Shown here in pieces: positions 1 to 11,381 of a stretch of DNA of 64,000 nt. How positions within the stretch are numbered: the stretch's first letter is position 1; each line of letters starts with the position of its first letter. The notes below the pieces were generated by a model, which was not told the DNA's origin, searched no databases, and worked only from the letters and a program-made list of their open reading frames with translations. A program made the position numbers and the translations under genes. The stretch comes from Siphonodentalium dalli (Eukaryota > Mollusca > Scaphopoda > Gadilida > Siphonodentaliidae): the NCBI GenBank assembly GCA_032622095.1, contig CP136068.1, positions 53,068,443 to 53,132,442 of the forward strand. Reading direction: 5' to 3'.

Positions 1-660
1 AAGTATATTTATCATTCTATTTAAGAGATGCATGTATTCTTGCAAACTGAGAGACCTCGAACCTTCAGAGGATTGCATATATATTATAACACAATTGAGT
101 CTGTTCCATTTAAAACAGTTTCCACAAAAAAGTTACAATTTGTCAAGAGATATGGAAATGTATCGAAGGCCTGTTCAAAAATAGTGGTCACAGTGTGCGG
201 TCAAATATATTTTCTTCTGATATAAAAGAAAACGCATCAGTTGCACATAACTTTTCAGGATCCTCCAATACTGACATCTGACAAGGGTATATCTGCCCGA
301 TACAGCGGAATTTTTAGAACAGACTCATTGACTGACATAAACAACTCAAATCTCGCTCTGTGTCTGGCACATGTAGCTGATATACTTGCGCAGCAACATT
401 TCTTTAAAACTGAGAATATTTAGCCAATATATAGCACCACGAACAGAGGAGTACCTGGAAATGTCTTTAAAACATCTGTATCTTCATGGCGATATGATAG
501 CCAGGTGTCCTAAAGATCTTAGTCCAACCCACTAGATTGATTGATACATCTCTATATGTAAAACCCAATTGTCGTCTTTTATTTTTGCGAACTAATATGT
601 TTATGATGTTCATGTATCATATTATAATGTCTGAAGTATACGGAGTTGTAAATAAATAAA
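1..660 (+). repeat. Partial copy of a dispersed repeat (tail segment of the 907 and 37508 elements)
   Basis: The first 100 bases, including the motif GAGACCTCGAACC followed by TCAGAGGATTGCATAT, recur at about 2770-2850 and 39490-39560. In those places the segment follows an array of about 290-bp repeats, so this is a third copy cut by the window edge. Later parts (for example ACATCTGTATCTTCATGG at about 473) recur at about 3050. The segment fades out near the AT-rich AATAAATAAATA run around 650. No coding capacity is convincing. Confidence 0.7.
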
Positions 661-870
661 TACTTCATTATTGGTGGACGGATTAATCACGATAAACAAA
701 ATGACAATCGACAAGGTGAGCCACTATACTTATATTCCATGAATGTGTAAGAATCATGTTTTGTGATGCTATTTGAATATACAATTTATGAGAATACGTG
801 TAAAACTTTGAGCAAGAGTATTCTCTATTCCCAACAAATATCCACAGCATGCAGAGGGTTCCACATCACT
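661..870. other. Spacer with no recognisable feature
   Basis: Nothing gene-like is seen here. It lies between the partial dispersed repeat and a Helitron-type 3' end. Confidence 0.5.
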
Positions 871-902
871 TTAACCTGGGCAACGCCGGATAACCCTGCT
901 AG
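871..902 (+). mobile_element. Helitron-like 3' terminus
   Basis: The segment contains GGGCAACGCCGGATAACC followed by CTGCTAG and then T. A GC-rich, partly self-complementary stretch a few bases before CTAG, with T following, is the standard 3' end of Helitrons (CTRR, inserted between A and T). The next repeat begins almost directly after it, as in the 39.8-48.5 kb cluster. The body of the element to which this end belongs is not recognised. Confidence 0.5.
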
Positions 903-906
903 TATA

Positions 907-3125
907 CCTATATTTGCGAATGTATGTCTGTCTGTGTTCTATATAAATTCACAGGGGACCACCTAGATGGCACCAATGGGGTCTACTAAGGCTTTTTTAC
1001 GAGAAAGATAATGGTGCGGGTTAGAATGTTCTAAAATGGCGCCGTTTTTGTCAGGGGCAGAAAAGGGGGAGGGACAGAAATATTTTGTCGCCGGTTGCCA
1101 CGAAACTTATATATAATTAATCATCATTATATAATGATTATAACAGTGTGGTTTAAATATGTCAAAAGTGGCGCCGTTCGAGTCAGGAATGCACGGAGGG
1201 GAGAGGGGCACCAAATTGATAAAACAATTTTAGCGCCGTGTGGCCATCTAGATGGCACCAAAGGGGTCTACTAGGGCTAACTTTTTACGAGGAAGATAAT
1301 GGTGTTGGTTAGAATGTTCTAAAGTGACGCAGTTATTGTCAAGGGCAGAACGGGGGGGGGGGGGGGGGCGACAGAACAAATTTGTGTCGCCGATTGCCAC
1401 GAAAATTATATATAATCATCCTCATGATATAAGGGTTATAATAGTGTGGTTTAAATATGTCAAAAGTGGCACCGTTCGAGTCATGGATGCACGGAAGGGG
1501 AGAGGGGCACCAAAATTGATAAAACAAATAATTTTAGCGCCGAGGGGCCATCTAGATGGCACCAAAGGGGTCTACTAGGGGTAACTTGTTACGAGAATGA
1601 TAATGGTGTGGGTTAGAATGTTCTAAGGTGACGCCGTTATTGTCAGGGGCAGAAAAGGGGGAGGGCAGAAAAAAATGTTTGTCGTTGATTGCCACGAAAC
1701 TGATATATAATCATTCCATGATATGAGGCATCTAATGGTGTGGTTTAAATATGATAAAAGTGGCGCCGTTCGCGTCAGGGATGCACGGAAGGGGAGGGGG
1801 AATCAAAAATTGATAAAGCTAATTTTAGCGCCGATTTCCACCAAATTTATATATATTCTTCTCCATGATACAAGGCATCTAATTATGTGATTTATAGATG
1901 CCAAATTGCTGTCGTTTGGATGAAAGATTGTGGGAGGGGCACTAAATTTGATAAGCATGGGCTCAGTCGCTGATTGCCACCACACCTATACAATATCATC
2001 CCCATGGTATGAGGAGTCTAATGGTGTGGCTTAAATCTACCAAAAGTGGCGTATTTCGAGTCAGGAATGCACTGAACGGCAGAGGGGCACCAAAAATAAT
2101 TTTTTTAGCGCCAATTTCCAACAAAGTGATACACATTCTTATCCATGATACGAGGAGTTTAATCGTGTGATTTACAGACGCCATATTGGTGCTGTTTGGT
2201 GAGAGATGGTGTGGGCACTAAATTAGATCAAAATTTGTTTAGTCGCCGATTAGCACCAAACTTATAAATAATCATCTCCATGATATCAGGAGTCTAATTG
2301 TGTGGTTTAAGGATGTCACAAGTGGGGCCATTCGAGTCAGGGATGCATAGAGGGTGAGAGGGACACAAAAAAATAAACAGTATGTTTAGCGCCAATTTCC
2401 ACCAGATTGATACATATTCTTGTTCCTGATACGTGGAATCTAATCGGTTGGTTTAGATACGCCAAATTGGTGCCGTTTGGGTGAGAGATATGGGAGCCCT
2501 AAATTTGATACGAATTTGTATACTCGCCAATTTTCACCAATTTTATATATATGGATTTCCATAATGAGTCTAAGTGTGTGGTTTATTGATAACAAAAGTA
2601 GCGCGCTTCAGTCTGAAATAGGGACGGGAGGGTCAACAAAACTGATAAAAAAAATGTTTAGTGATAATTACCGTCAAATTCATACACGTCCTTATCAAAT
2701 GATACGTGGAATCAAATCGTGTAATGAACTAGCAAAACTGATTCATAGAAGACAGCATTAAACGTATATTTATCATTTTATTTAAGATATACACATATTC
2801 TTGCAAGCTGGGAGACCTCGAACCGTCAGAGGATTGCATATTAGAATGGATCATATATATTATAACACAATTGAGTCTGTTCCATTCAATATAGTTTCCA
2901 CACAAAAAATAAAAATAAACCACTAAAAATCTCGCTTTGTGTCGGGCACATGTAGTTGATATACATGCATACCAACAGTTCTTTTCAACTGCGAATATTT
3001 CATCAATATATAGCACCATGAACAGAGGAGCACCTGGACATTTCTTTAAAACATCTGTATCTTCATGGAGATATGTTGTAATTCAAATTGTATATGAATG
3101 TACACAATTGTTATTGAGAATAAAA
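907..3125 (+). mobile_element. Helitron-like non-autonomous element with about 290-bp internal tandem repeats
   Basis: The left edge (CCTATATTTGCGAATG then TCTGTCTG) matches the left edge of the element at 37508, whose ends fit a Helitron. The body holds about six diverged repeats of 275-300 bases; the recurring word GATGCACGGA or a variant is near 1183, 1485, 1780, 2066, 2340 and 2610. Each unit carries variants of GTGTGGTTTAAATATG and of GCCGATTGCCAC. From about 2760 the segment shared with position 1 and 39480 follows. No Rep/helicase protein is present. The right boundary is uncertain, because no CTAG-hairpin end is seen near 3125. Confidence 0.55.
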
Positions 3126-3139
3126 TATTGTTTACACTA

Positions 3140-3660
3140 AATATTCACACCATTCACCCCACCCGATCCAAAATGGCCGCCGTCCAGATGCGTTGAAATA
3201 GGCACACAATTCCATTTCTCGTCTCCTTGACGATTTCGGTCAAATAAAGGATATTGTAGGGTGGCCCCCAAGCCAATATAAATATTCACCCCATTCACCC
3301 ACCCGGTCCAAAATAACCGCCGTCCAGATGGGTTCAAATTGGGCACTCAATCCATTTCTCGGACCCTTGACTGATTTATGTCAGATAAAGGGTGTTGTAG
3401 TGTGGCTTGCAAGCCAATCTAAATATTCACACCACCCATATATAAATATTCACCCCATTCACCCACCCGGTCAAAAATGGACGCCGTCCAGACGGGTTCA
3501 AATAGGGCACCCATGCCATTTCTCAGTCACTTGACCGATTTAGGTCAAACAAAATGTGTTGTAGGGTGGCCACCAAGCCAACCTAATATTCACCACATTC
3601 ACACCACCCCGATAAAAACGCGGCCTACCAGATGGGTTCAATTAGGGGATGTATCTGTAC
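3140..3660 (+). repeat. Tandem repeat, about 140-165 bp, about 3.5 copies
   Basis: The phrase CCGTCCAGATGGGTTCAAAT and close variants recur at about 3181, 3320, 3485 and 3626. It is accompanied each time by ATTCACCCCATTCACCCACC upstream and a GGTGTTGTAGGGTGGC-like stretch downstream. Spacing is 139, 165 and 141 bases. Copies are diverged and not coding. Confidence 0.85.
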
Positions 3661-4431
3661 ATGTGTATGTATACCTTCATATGGATATAAATATGTGTAT
3701 GATAATACTATTAATGGTATAAGTATTTGTGGAACATGATGCATGTGGTTATGTATGGTAAACGTGGCGATTCCCTGTATATATGGTGTATGTTTTGGAT
3801 ATTTATCGTCGGGCCTCATGAGTGGATCATTAATGTTTGTGCCTTTTTTCTAGATATAATGATAAATTTACAATGATCTTTCTGCTATTTGCGTCAAAGA
3901 GGTCATGCCATTTAATTGTGTTCGTTAGGATTTCAAATACTTTTTTTCTGAGAGCAGTTAGCTGAGGGCAGTTCATAGCAATGTGGTATCATCGCCGAGT
4001 TCCTCATATACAACGTGTGCATCTTCGTTCTGAGTATAGGGTGTTAGCCCAAGAACCAGTTTCCACCGGAAGTCTGTTTCTGTTTTCTGTTTCTGAATCT
4101 CAGTAGTGTGAGGACAATATTGTTATCACCGAAATCATTCTAGATATGACAAGGAAATCGGCAAGGAGCCGTAACATCTCAGTTTTTCTACCTTGTGTTC
4201 ATAAACACAGTGTTAAATGGAGATTCTGCTTTTCAATATCTAAAAGCTCTGTTAAGGTTTTGATAGAAACAAAACGCCCTCACGATCGTGTTCATCGCAC
4301 ATGGTACATAGGTAAGCAGGTGCTATCAGAATCAACATAATGTCGTCATCAGGATATGACTCAATACAATTTCAATCACTTGTCCAATCGTGCCAATGAG
4401 ATATCCAATTATATGAGGAAAACCACTAACA
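3661..4431. other. No gene recognised
   Basis: AT-rich sequence. A 64-codon open frame at 4146-4340 has no recognisable domain. The stretch from about 4020 onward may be an upstream, decayed part of the LINE fragment that begins at 4432, since LINE remnants follow without a clear break. Confidence 0.4.
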
Positions 4432-4842
4432 ATGTCAAAGCTCCTATATAGTGTAGTCCTTCCGAGATCTTTATATGGTTCAGAACTTCTCTACTCGCCG
4501 AACAGGGAGGTGGAGTATACAATTGAAAAATCCATTCGGTCATGTGTCAAACACATACAATCTCTCAGAGATATCACAAACATGTCACTCAGTCTTCTGG
4601 GACACTTATCTGTCCAGAAACATATACACATACGTAAACTTGCATTCGTGGCAAACATTTGTTCGTTTACATTCTGCGCACCAGGCTCAATTGAAAATAT
4701 TCCTGAACACCATTTACCATCACCAACTGTTAAATGCCAAACAACACGATTTGTGAAGGATGTGATGGAAATACTCGAACTGTATAAGCTAAACTCATAC
4801 CTCACTGATTTCCCATCAAAATCATCATGGAAACGTATTTAA
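4432..4842 (+). pseudogene. LINE ORF2 remnant, region downstream of the reverse transcriptase
   Basis: This 136-codon open frame begins SKLLYSVVLPRSLYGSELLY. The pattern of a hydrophobic stretch, R-x-LYGSE, a helical spacer and R-S-C-x-K-H-I-Q resembles the region just after the polymerase core of non-LTR retrotransposons. A similar pattern is in the LINE remnant at 36057 (KLIKPILLYGCEIW, then KFCKRALCLN). Only this C-terminal slice survives, with no FADD motif upstream in frame. At 4842 it ends and a different LINE fragment starts from the middle of its RT domain, so two truncated copies, or one rearranged copy, abut. Clade not assigned. Confidence 0.6.
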
Positions 4843-4844
4843 AA

Positions 4845-6215
4845 TTACTTCTGCGGTTAAGGCCTGTCACAAAGTTTGGCACCGTGGTTTAGTTTATAAA
4901 TTAAAAAGAATGGGTATCACAGGTAATCTTCTCAGATGGATTGAATCATATCTAACAAACCGCGAGCAAAGAGTAGTTTTAGGCTCAGAATCTTCTTCCG
5001 ATTTTATTTTTAACCTACATTAACGACATTGTTAAAGGAATTAAAAGTGACATTAGACTATTTGCTGACGATACGTCCATATTTCTGCCTATTAAAGACC
5101 CGATACAAAGTGCCAAAATATTGCAAAAAGACATAAACACACTGGAAGCATGGTCGAAGAGATGGCTAGTAAAATTCAATGCCAGTAAATCAGAATCTAT
5201 GTGCATATCACGTAAACAAAACCCTTTGAATCATCCAAACTTATATATGAACAATGTCCCATTGAACACAGTATCAAACCACAAACACCTTGGTGTCGTT
5301 TTTAAAAACAATTGCTCATGGAAGGCCCATATTGCGTCTATATCTAAACTTGCATGGTATCGAATATCTATGTTACAAAAACAAAAATACGTTCTAAATA
5401 GAGAAACCCTAGAAAAATGTTATTTCACTCTTGTAAGACCAATCATAGAATACGCAAACGTTATCTGGGACAATTGCACAATAGCAGAATCTGACAAGTT
5501 GGAAGATATACAACTAGAAGCTGCGCGTATTGTAACAGGATGTACCAGATCCACGAGTAATAATAACCTTATAATTGAAGCAGGTTGGGAGACTCTAAAA
5601 AAGAGACGTGAAAATTCAAAACTTTATTTATATCACAAAATGATCTATAATTCGGCCCCGGAGTATCTACAAAACTTAGTGCCCCCACTTGTATCCGAGG
5701 TATCGAAAATTAATACCCGTAACTCAAAAAACTTTCGGCTACCCCAATTTAACGCCAATTCACACGACCGGTCATTCATATTAAATACAGCAGCCCTCTG
5801 GAATTCACTGCCGATGAGCACACGCGACATAGTGAATTACGACGAATTTAGAACAACAATAAACACTAGTCATAAAAAGAAGAATTCACGCTTCAAATAT
5901 TGTTACACAAGAAAAGCACAAGTAATCCACACACGTCTTAGAAACTATTGTAGTGACCTAAACGCGCATAAATACCAAAATTATATCTCTGTCACTGATC
6001 GCTGTGTTTGTGGCCAAATAGAAGATAGCTACCACTACATATTCAAATGTCGGCGTTACCGTCCACATAGGCAAATTCTTCTTGGAAAGATCCCAGACGC
6101 AATAGTTCCCTCAGTTTATACTTTTCTCAATGGCGATGATACAATGAGTCTACAAACGAATCTAACTATTTTTGAAGAATTCCAAAAATTTATTATCCAC
6201 ACACAACGATTTTAG
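4845..6215 (+). pseudogene. Broken LINE reverse transcriptase, 3' two thirds of ORF2
   Basis: Reading from about 4850 gives KVWHRGLVYKLKRMG and RWIESYLTNREQRVVLG, the RT block after the first catalytic aspartate. The expected KAFDKVWH reads KACHKVWH, so that aspartate is lost. Near 5005 the block that should hold the GVPQGS motif is deleted with a frame change. Reading then resumes with INDIVKG and RLFADDTS (about 5022-5080), which keeps the catalytic aspartate pair. An uninterrupted 364-codon frame at 5121-6215 covers the thumb, connection and C-terminal part. It ends in a zinc-knuckle-like CVCGQIEDSYHYIFKCRRY, common at the C-terminus of CR1/Jockey-group LINE proteins. The element is 5'-truncated and inactive. 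About 400 bases of AT-rich 3' region follow, to an AATAAA at about 6626. Confidence 0.85.
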
Positions 6216-6640
6216 TTGCTTAATTATAAATCGGTCAGCAGCATCTTAAGCATCATACGTAACATGTAATAAAATGAATAATCCGTTCCATTCTACTCCC
6301 CTCACCACTCCCCTCCATCTTTGTCTTCTTATCTTAAATTCTCCTCTTATTCTTTATACCCAAAAATCATAGGACCAATGTAATATCCGAATTATCTATC
6401 TACTGTCCGGTCCCGACACTAACGTCAATTTCCATGATGATTTATATAGTATATTATACAGGGGCCCTAGATGATACATGGGGAGAACGACACCTGAAAA
6501 GCGATGTGCTTACTGTCGTTCTCCCTTTCTACCAGATATATCACATATTACCATTATACATTATATTAATTCCTTGTGTATTCCCTCGTTCAATTTATAT
6601 TATGTATATTATATATTTGGTGGATAAATAAACTATGCTT
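6216..6640 (+). other. Probable 3' UTR of the broken LINE
   Basis: Non-coding AT-rich sequence directly after the LINE stop codon, ending in GGTGGATAAATAAAC with an AATAAA signal near 6626. The exact element end and a target-site duplication could not be fixed. Confidence 0.45.
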
Positions 6641-7643
6641 AAACCAAGGCCTGTTATGCTGATTTTTGGAACACGTCTGTAAGTAGCGAAAACTACAATC
6701 GAAAGTTGCCTACCATTCATAACGACCCGCTAGCCACTTGTAGTATCTGGAAGTTGTTGTCCACCGACCTGACAATTCCAAAGAACTGAAACACTTAGGA
6801 CTACTCTTTAATAGAACACTGTTAAAAATAATTCCATTTGCAGCTCATGTGGACTTTCATTCGACAATGAGATGGAACACATAACTAATTCGTGCAATGC
6901 TTACCCAATGCATCTTCTCCGATACCAATTTTGGACCATTCTCTTGGACAATTTTGGTATAGAATGTTTTGTGTTCTTGGACTGTATGCAATATTCGATT
7001 GTATCCTGTTGGAAGGTATTAATGTCGACCCTACGTGTATCTGGTGGATTCCTGGCCAGACATTATAATATTCGCAGCCACATTCCTGATTAAGGAAATT
7101 AGGCCCAAGCAAACATTCATAACGTCGTCTCACCGACTCATCCAGACGCATGAGACAAAACTCGCAGTTATACCATAGCCACAACCAGATGACCATATGG
7201 TCGGGGTAATGCTGACTTGAAAATATTCTCACAATTGACAGAAACTCTTTTTGTTATGCCTAACAGCACATTCATCCATTTTGTGTATGCATCTCAAATT
7301 CTCTCTTTCTCTTTCTGCTCTCTTTGATTTCTCAATCTCCGTTGTACAGTATATATATATCCTTCTATTTATATATTTCTATTTGTCTAGTATGTGTGAG
7401 CAGACGACCAAAATGCCTGCACCACAGTAATTATATGCTTTGTATGCTGGAGGTTAATAAACAAATAATAATATGCTTGACCGGCGAAGTTAGAAGTTTC
7501 TTCAATGACACTATGACAGCCTGCACCGACAGAAACCTACCGCTAATTAATTAGTCTCACATTGTCTTCACCAACAATAAGCTAACAAAGAACGAACACC
7601 GCCAGACTCCCGTACAACGAATAGGAAATAGTTCATGATAGTC
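6641..7643. other. No gene recognised
   Basis: Apparently single-copy sequence within this window. It has a pyrimidine-rich stretch (CTCTCTTTCTC type) at about 7300-7330 and short open frames without recognisable domains. It immediately precedes the F unit that opens the large inverted structure. Confidence 0.4.
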
Positions 7644-8654
7644 ATCAAAATTTATATGATAATTCAACACAATTCCGTAAGCAGCTAAAATATTATTACA
7701 TGCACCAGAGTGACCACATACCCATACTTACTTATAGTTCGAAATACTAGGACCGCAATGTATGGTTAGATTTCAGACGGGTACGGGAATCGAGTGAGAG
7801 GAACTGTCAGTGAATTTCTGGGATATTGAAATTGTTAGTTTGGGTTACAATACACCAAATACAAATTAGTAGAGTGATTTCCCCTGGCACTACCAAGCTA
7901 GGATCAGCATAAACAAAATTCTGGTAGCTGAATTGTCAATGATACATGGATGAAAAGTACACGCAAAAATGCACAAATGTGTTTATCGTCGAGAAACATC
8001 AAATATAACCACACGGTAAATGGTTATGGCTGTGCAAGTGGCGAATAATTTATGGGAGGTGTTTATGTTTTTTTCGATGTCATTTTTTCCTCAATTTTAA
8101 GGGTAGTGTGACGTTTGTCAAGCTCCAGTGTGATCTACCATGCTAACAAGTACTTTTGTGCACATTTCTGTGTGTCTAAAATGTCGTTCTTTAATTTCAA
8201 ATACTCGTGCAGGGTCAAAGCTTTGCTGCGAATATAGGCCAGCGGGATTTGTTAACACTGAGGCCTATGTAAATCATTTGGTGTATTGTAACCTTTGTCG
8301 TCGTGCATCGAATGTCACTAAGTGGTTCCGGTTTACTTCCATGTAGCGAGAGTGACTAATATCCAATCTTCAATGGCGCCAATTTAGGGAGGTCGCTAAA
8401 AGAGTACGTGGCAGCTTTAAAACAAAATATCGTTTGAACGCTATTGTGGCGTGAATAATGTTGGTATACTATTACTCAATTACTAAATGGTCAAATTTCT
8501 TACACTAATCGCCAATCTTGGCATTTATGACGCTGATTTACCTGGCGTGTTTACGATTTATAGATATGGCAAGAAACGTGGTAAAAAAAAATTGGTACTC
8601 ATATTTTGAGGGGCGAAGTGCTAAGTGCAACTGAATCATAAAAAGGGCGTATCA
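7644..8654 (+). repeat. Flank unit F, copy 1
   Basis: This block recurs almost unchanged at 10371-11381 (offset 2727). Part of it recurs inverted at 33395-33862, and a short part at 31548-31585. It contains a 68-codon open frame at 8140-8346 (MLTSTFVHISVCLK onward) that is conserved in the second copy and, at roughly 80 percent over its core, in the inverted copy. No domain is recognised, so it may be a remnant of a coding exon or merely conserved by recent duplication. The block leads directly into the 68-bp satellite. Confidence 0.9.
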
Positions 8655-10367
8655 AACAGTGCTATGCTACTAAACTGCTAAGGAATGAAAATATTAAAAA
8701 ATAGAGTTTCAAACTGAATTCTAGCAGTGCTATGCTGCTAAACTGCTAAGGAATGAAAATATTAAAAAAGAGAGTTTCAAACTCAATTCTAGCAGTGCTA
8801 TGCTGCTAAACTGCTAAGGAATGAAAATATTAAAAAAGAGAGTTTCAAACTCAATTCTAGCAGTGCTATGCTGCTAAACTGCTAAGGAATGAAAATATTA
8901 AAAAAGAGAGTTTCAAACTCAATTCTAGCAGTGCTATGCTGCTAAACTGCTAAGGAATGAAAATATTAAAAAAGAGAGTTTCAAACTCAATTCTAGCAGT
9001 GCTCTGCTGCTAAACTGCTAAGGAATAAAAATATTAAAAAAGAGACTTTCAAACTCAATTCTAGCAGTGCTATGCTGCTAAACTGCTAAGGAATGAAAAT
9101 ATTAAAAAAGAGAGTTTCAAACTGAATTCTAGCAGTGCTGCTAAACCGCTAAGGAATAAAAATATTAAAAAAGAGAGTTTCAAACTCAATTCTAGCAGTG
9201 CTATGCTGCTAAACTGCTAAGGAATGAAAATATTACAAAAGAGAATTTCAAACTGAATTCTAGCAGTGCTCTGCTGCTAAACTGCTAAGGAATGAAAATA
9301 TTAAAAAAGAGAGTTTCAAACTGAATTCTAGCAGTGCTCTGCTGCAAAACTGCTAAAGAATGAAAATATTAAAAAAGAGAATTTAAAACTCAATTCTAGC
9401 AGTGCTATGCTGCTAAACTGATAAGGAATGAAAATATTAAAAAAAGAGAGTTTCAAACTGAATTCTAGCAGTGCTATGCTGCTAAACTGCTAAGGAATGA
9501 AAATATTAAAAAAGAGAGTTTCAAACTCAATTCTAGCAGTGCTATGCTGCTAAACTGCTAAGGAATGAAAATATTAAAAAAGAGAGTTTCAAACTCAATT
9601 CTAGCAGTGCTATGCTGCTAAACTGCTAAGGAATGAAAATATTAAAAAAGAGAGTTTCAAACTCAATTCTAGCAGTGCTCTGCTGCTAAACTGCTAAGGA
9701 ATAAAAATATTAAAAAAGAGACTTTCAAACTCAATTCTAGCAGTGCTATGCTGCTAAACTGCTAAGGAATGAAAATATTAAAAAAGAGAGTTTCAAACTG
9801 AATTCTAGCAGTGCTGCTAAACCGCTAAGGAATAAAAATATTAAAAAAGAGAGTTTCAAACTCAATTCTAGCAGTGCTATGCTGCTAAACTGCTAAGGAA
9901 TGAAAATATTACAAAAGAGAATTTCAAACTGAATTCTAGCAGTGCTCTGCTGCTAAACTGCTAAGGAATGAAAATATTAAAAAAGAGAGTTTCAAACTGA
10001 ATTCTAGCAGTGCTCTGCTGCAAAACTGCTAAAGAATGAAAATATTAAAAAAGAGAATTTAAAACTCAATTCTAGCAGTGCTATGCTGCTAAACTGCTAA
10101 GGAATGAAAATATTAAAAAAGAGAGTTTCAAACTGAATTCTAGCAGTGCTATGCTGCTAAACTGCTAAGGAATGAAAATATTAAAAAAGAGAGTTTCAAA
10201 CTCAATTCTAGCAGTGCTATGCTGCTAAACTGCTAAGGAATGAAAATATTAAAAAAGAGAGTTTCAAACTGAATTCTAGCAGTGCTATGCTGCTAAACTG
10301 CTAAGGAATGAAAATATTAAAAAAGAGAGTTTCAAACTCAATTCTAGCAGTGCTATGCTGCTAAACT
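8655..10367 (+). repeat. 68-bp satellite, array 1 (about 25 monomers)
   Basis: The monomer reads CTAGCAGTGCTATGCTGCTA, then AACTGCTAAGGAATGAAAAT, then ATTAAAAAAGAGAGTTTCAA, then ACTCAATT, 68 bases in all. Copies differ by diagnostic changes (CTCTGC for CTATGC, GAATTC for CAATTC, ATTACAAAAG). Shortened monomers lack five bases (GCAGTGCTGCTAAACCGC) at about 9134 and 9810. The spacing of 676 bases defines a ten-monomer higher-order repeat. The array ends abruptly at the second F unit. Confidence 0.97.
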
Positions 10368-10370
10368 TAT

Positions 10371-11381
10371 ATCAAAATTTATATGATAATTCAACACAAT
10401 TCCGTAAGCAGCTAAAATATTATTACATGCACCAGAGTGACCACATACCCATACTTACTTATAGTTCGAAATACTAGGACCGCAATGGATGGTTAGATTT
10501 CAGACGGGTACGGGAATCGAGTGAGAGGAACTGTCAGTGAATTTCTGGGATATTGAAATTGTTAGTTTGGGTTACAATACACCAAATACAAATTAGTAGA
10601 GTGATTTCCCCTGGCACTACCAAGCTAGGATCAGCATAAAAAAAATTCTGGCAGCTGAATGGTCAATGATACATGGATGAAAAGTACACGCAAAAATGTA
10701 CAAATATGTTTATCGTCGAGAAACATCAAATATAACCACACGTTAAATGGTTATGGCTCTGCAAGTGGCGAATAATTTATGGGAGGTGTTTGTGTTTTTT
10801 TCGATGTCATTTTGTCCTCAATTTTAAGGGTAGTGTGACGTTTGTCAAGCTCCAGTGTGATCTACCATGCTAACAAGTACTTTTGTGCACATTTCTGTGT
10901 GTCTAAAAGGTCGTTCTTTAATTTCAAATACTCGTGCAGGGTCAAAGCTTTGCTGCGAATATAGGCCAGCGGGATTTGTTAACACTGAGGCCTATGTAAA
11001 TCATTTGGTGTATTGTAACCTTTGTCGTCGTGCATCGAATGTCACTAAGTGGTTCCGGTTTACTTCCATGTAGCGAGAGTGACTAATATCCAATCTTCAA
11101 TGGCGCCAATTTAGGGAGGTCGCTAAAAGAGTACGTGGCAGCTTTAAAACAAAATATCGTTTGAACGCTATTGTGGCGTGAATAATGTTGGTATACTATT
11201 ACTCAATTACTAAATGGTCAAATTTCTTACACTAATCGCCAATCTTGGCATTTATGACGCTGATTTAGCTGGCGTGTTTACGATTTATAGATATGGCAAG
11301 AAACGTGGTAAAAAAAAATTGGTACTCATATTTTGAGGGGCGAAGTGCTAAGTGCAACTGAATCATAAAAAGGGCGTATCA
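10371..11381 (+). repeat. Flank unit F, copy 2
   Basis: This is a near-identical copy of 7644-8654 at an offset of 2727 bases, lying between two satellite arrays. Only scattered substitutions were seen, for example AATGTCGTTC versus AAGGTCGTTC inside the short open frame. The unit duplicated was therefore F plus array 1, roughly 2.7 kb. Confidence 0.95.

Noticed and set aside
7644-11381. Pair of long direct repeats as LTRs around an internal region
   Set aside because: The repeats do not start TG or end CA, and no primer-binding site or gag/pol is present. The internal region is only satellite. They are a tandem duplication.
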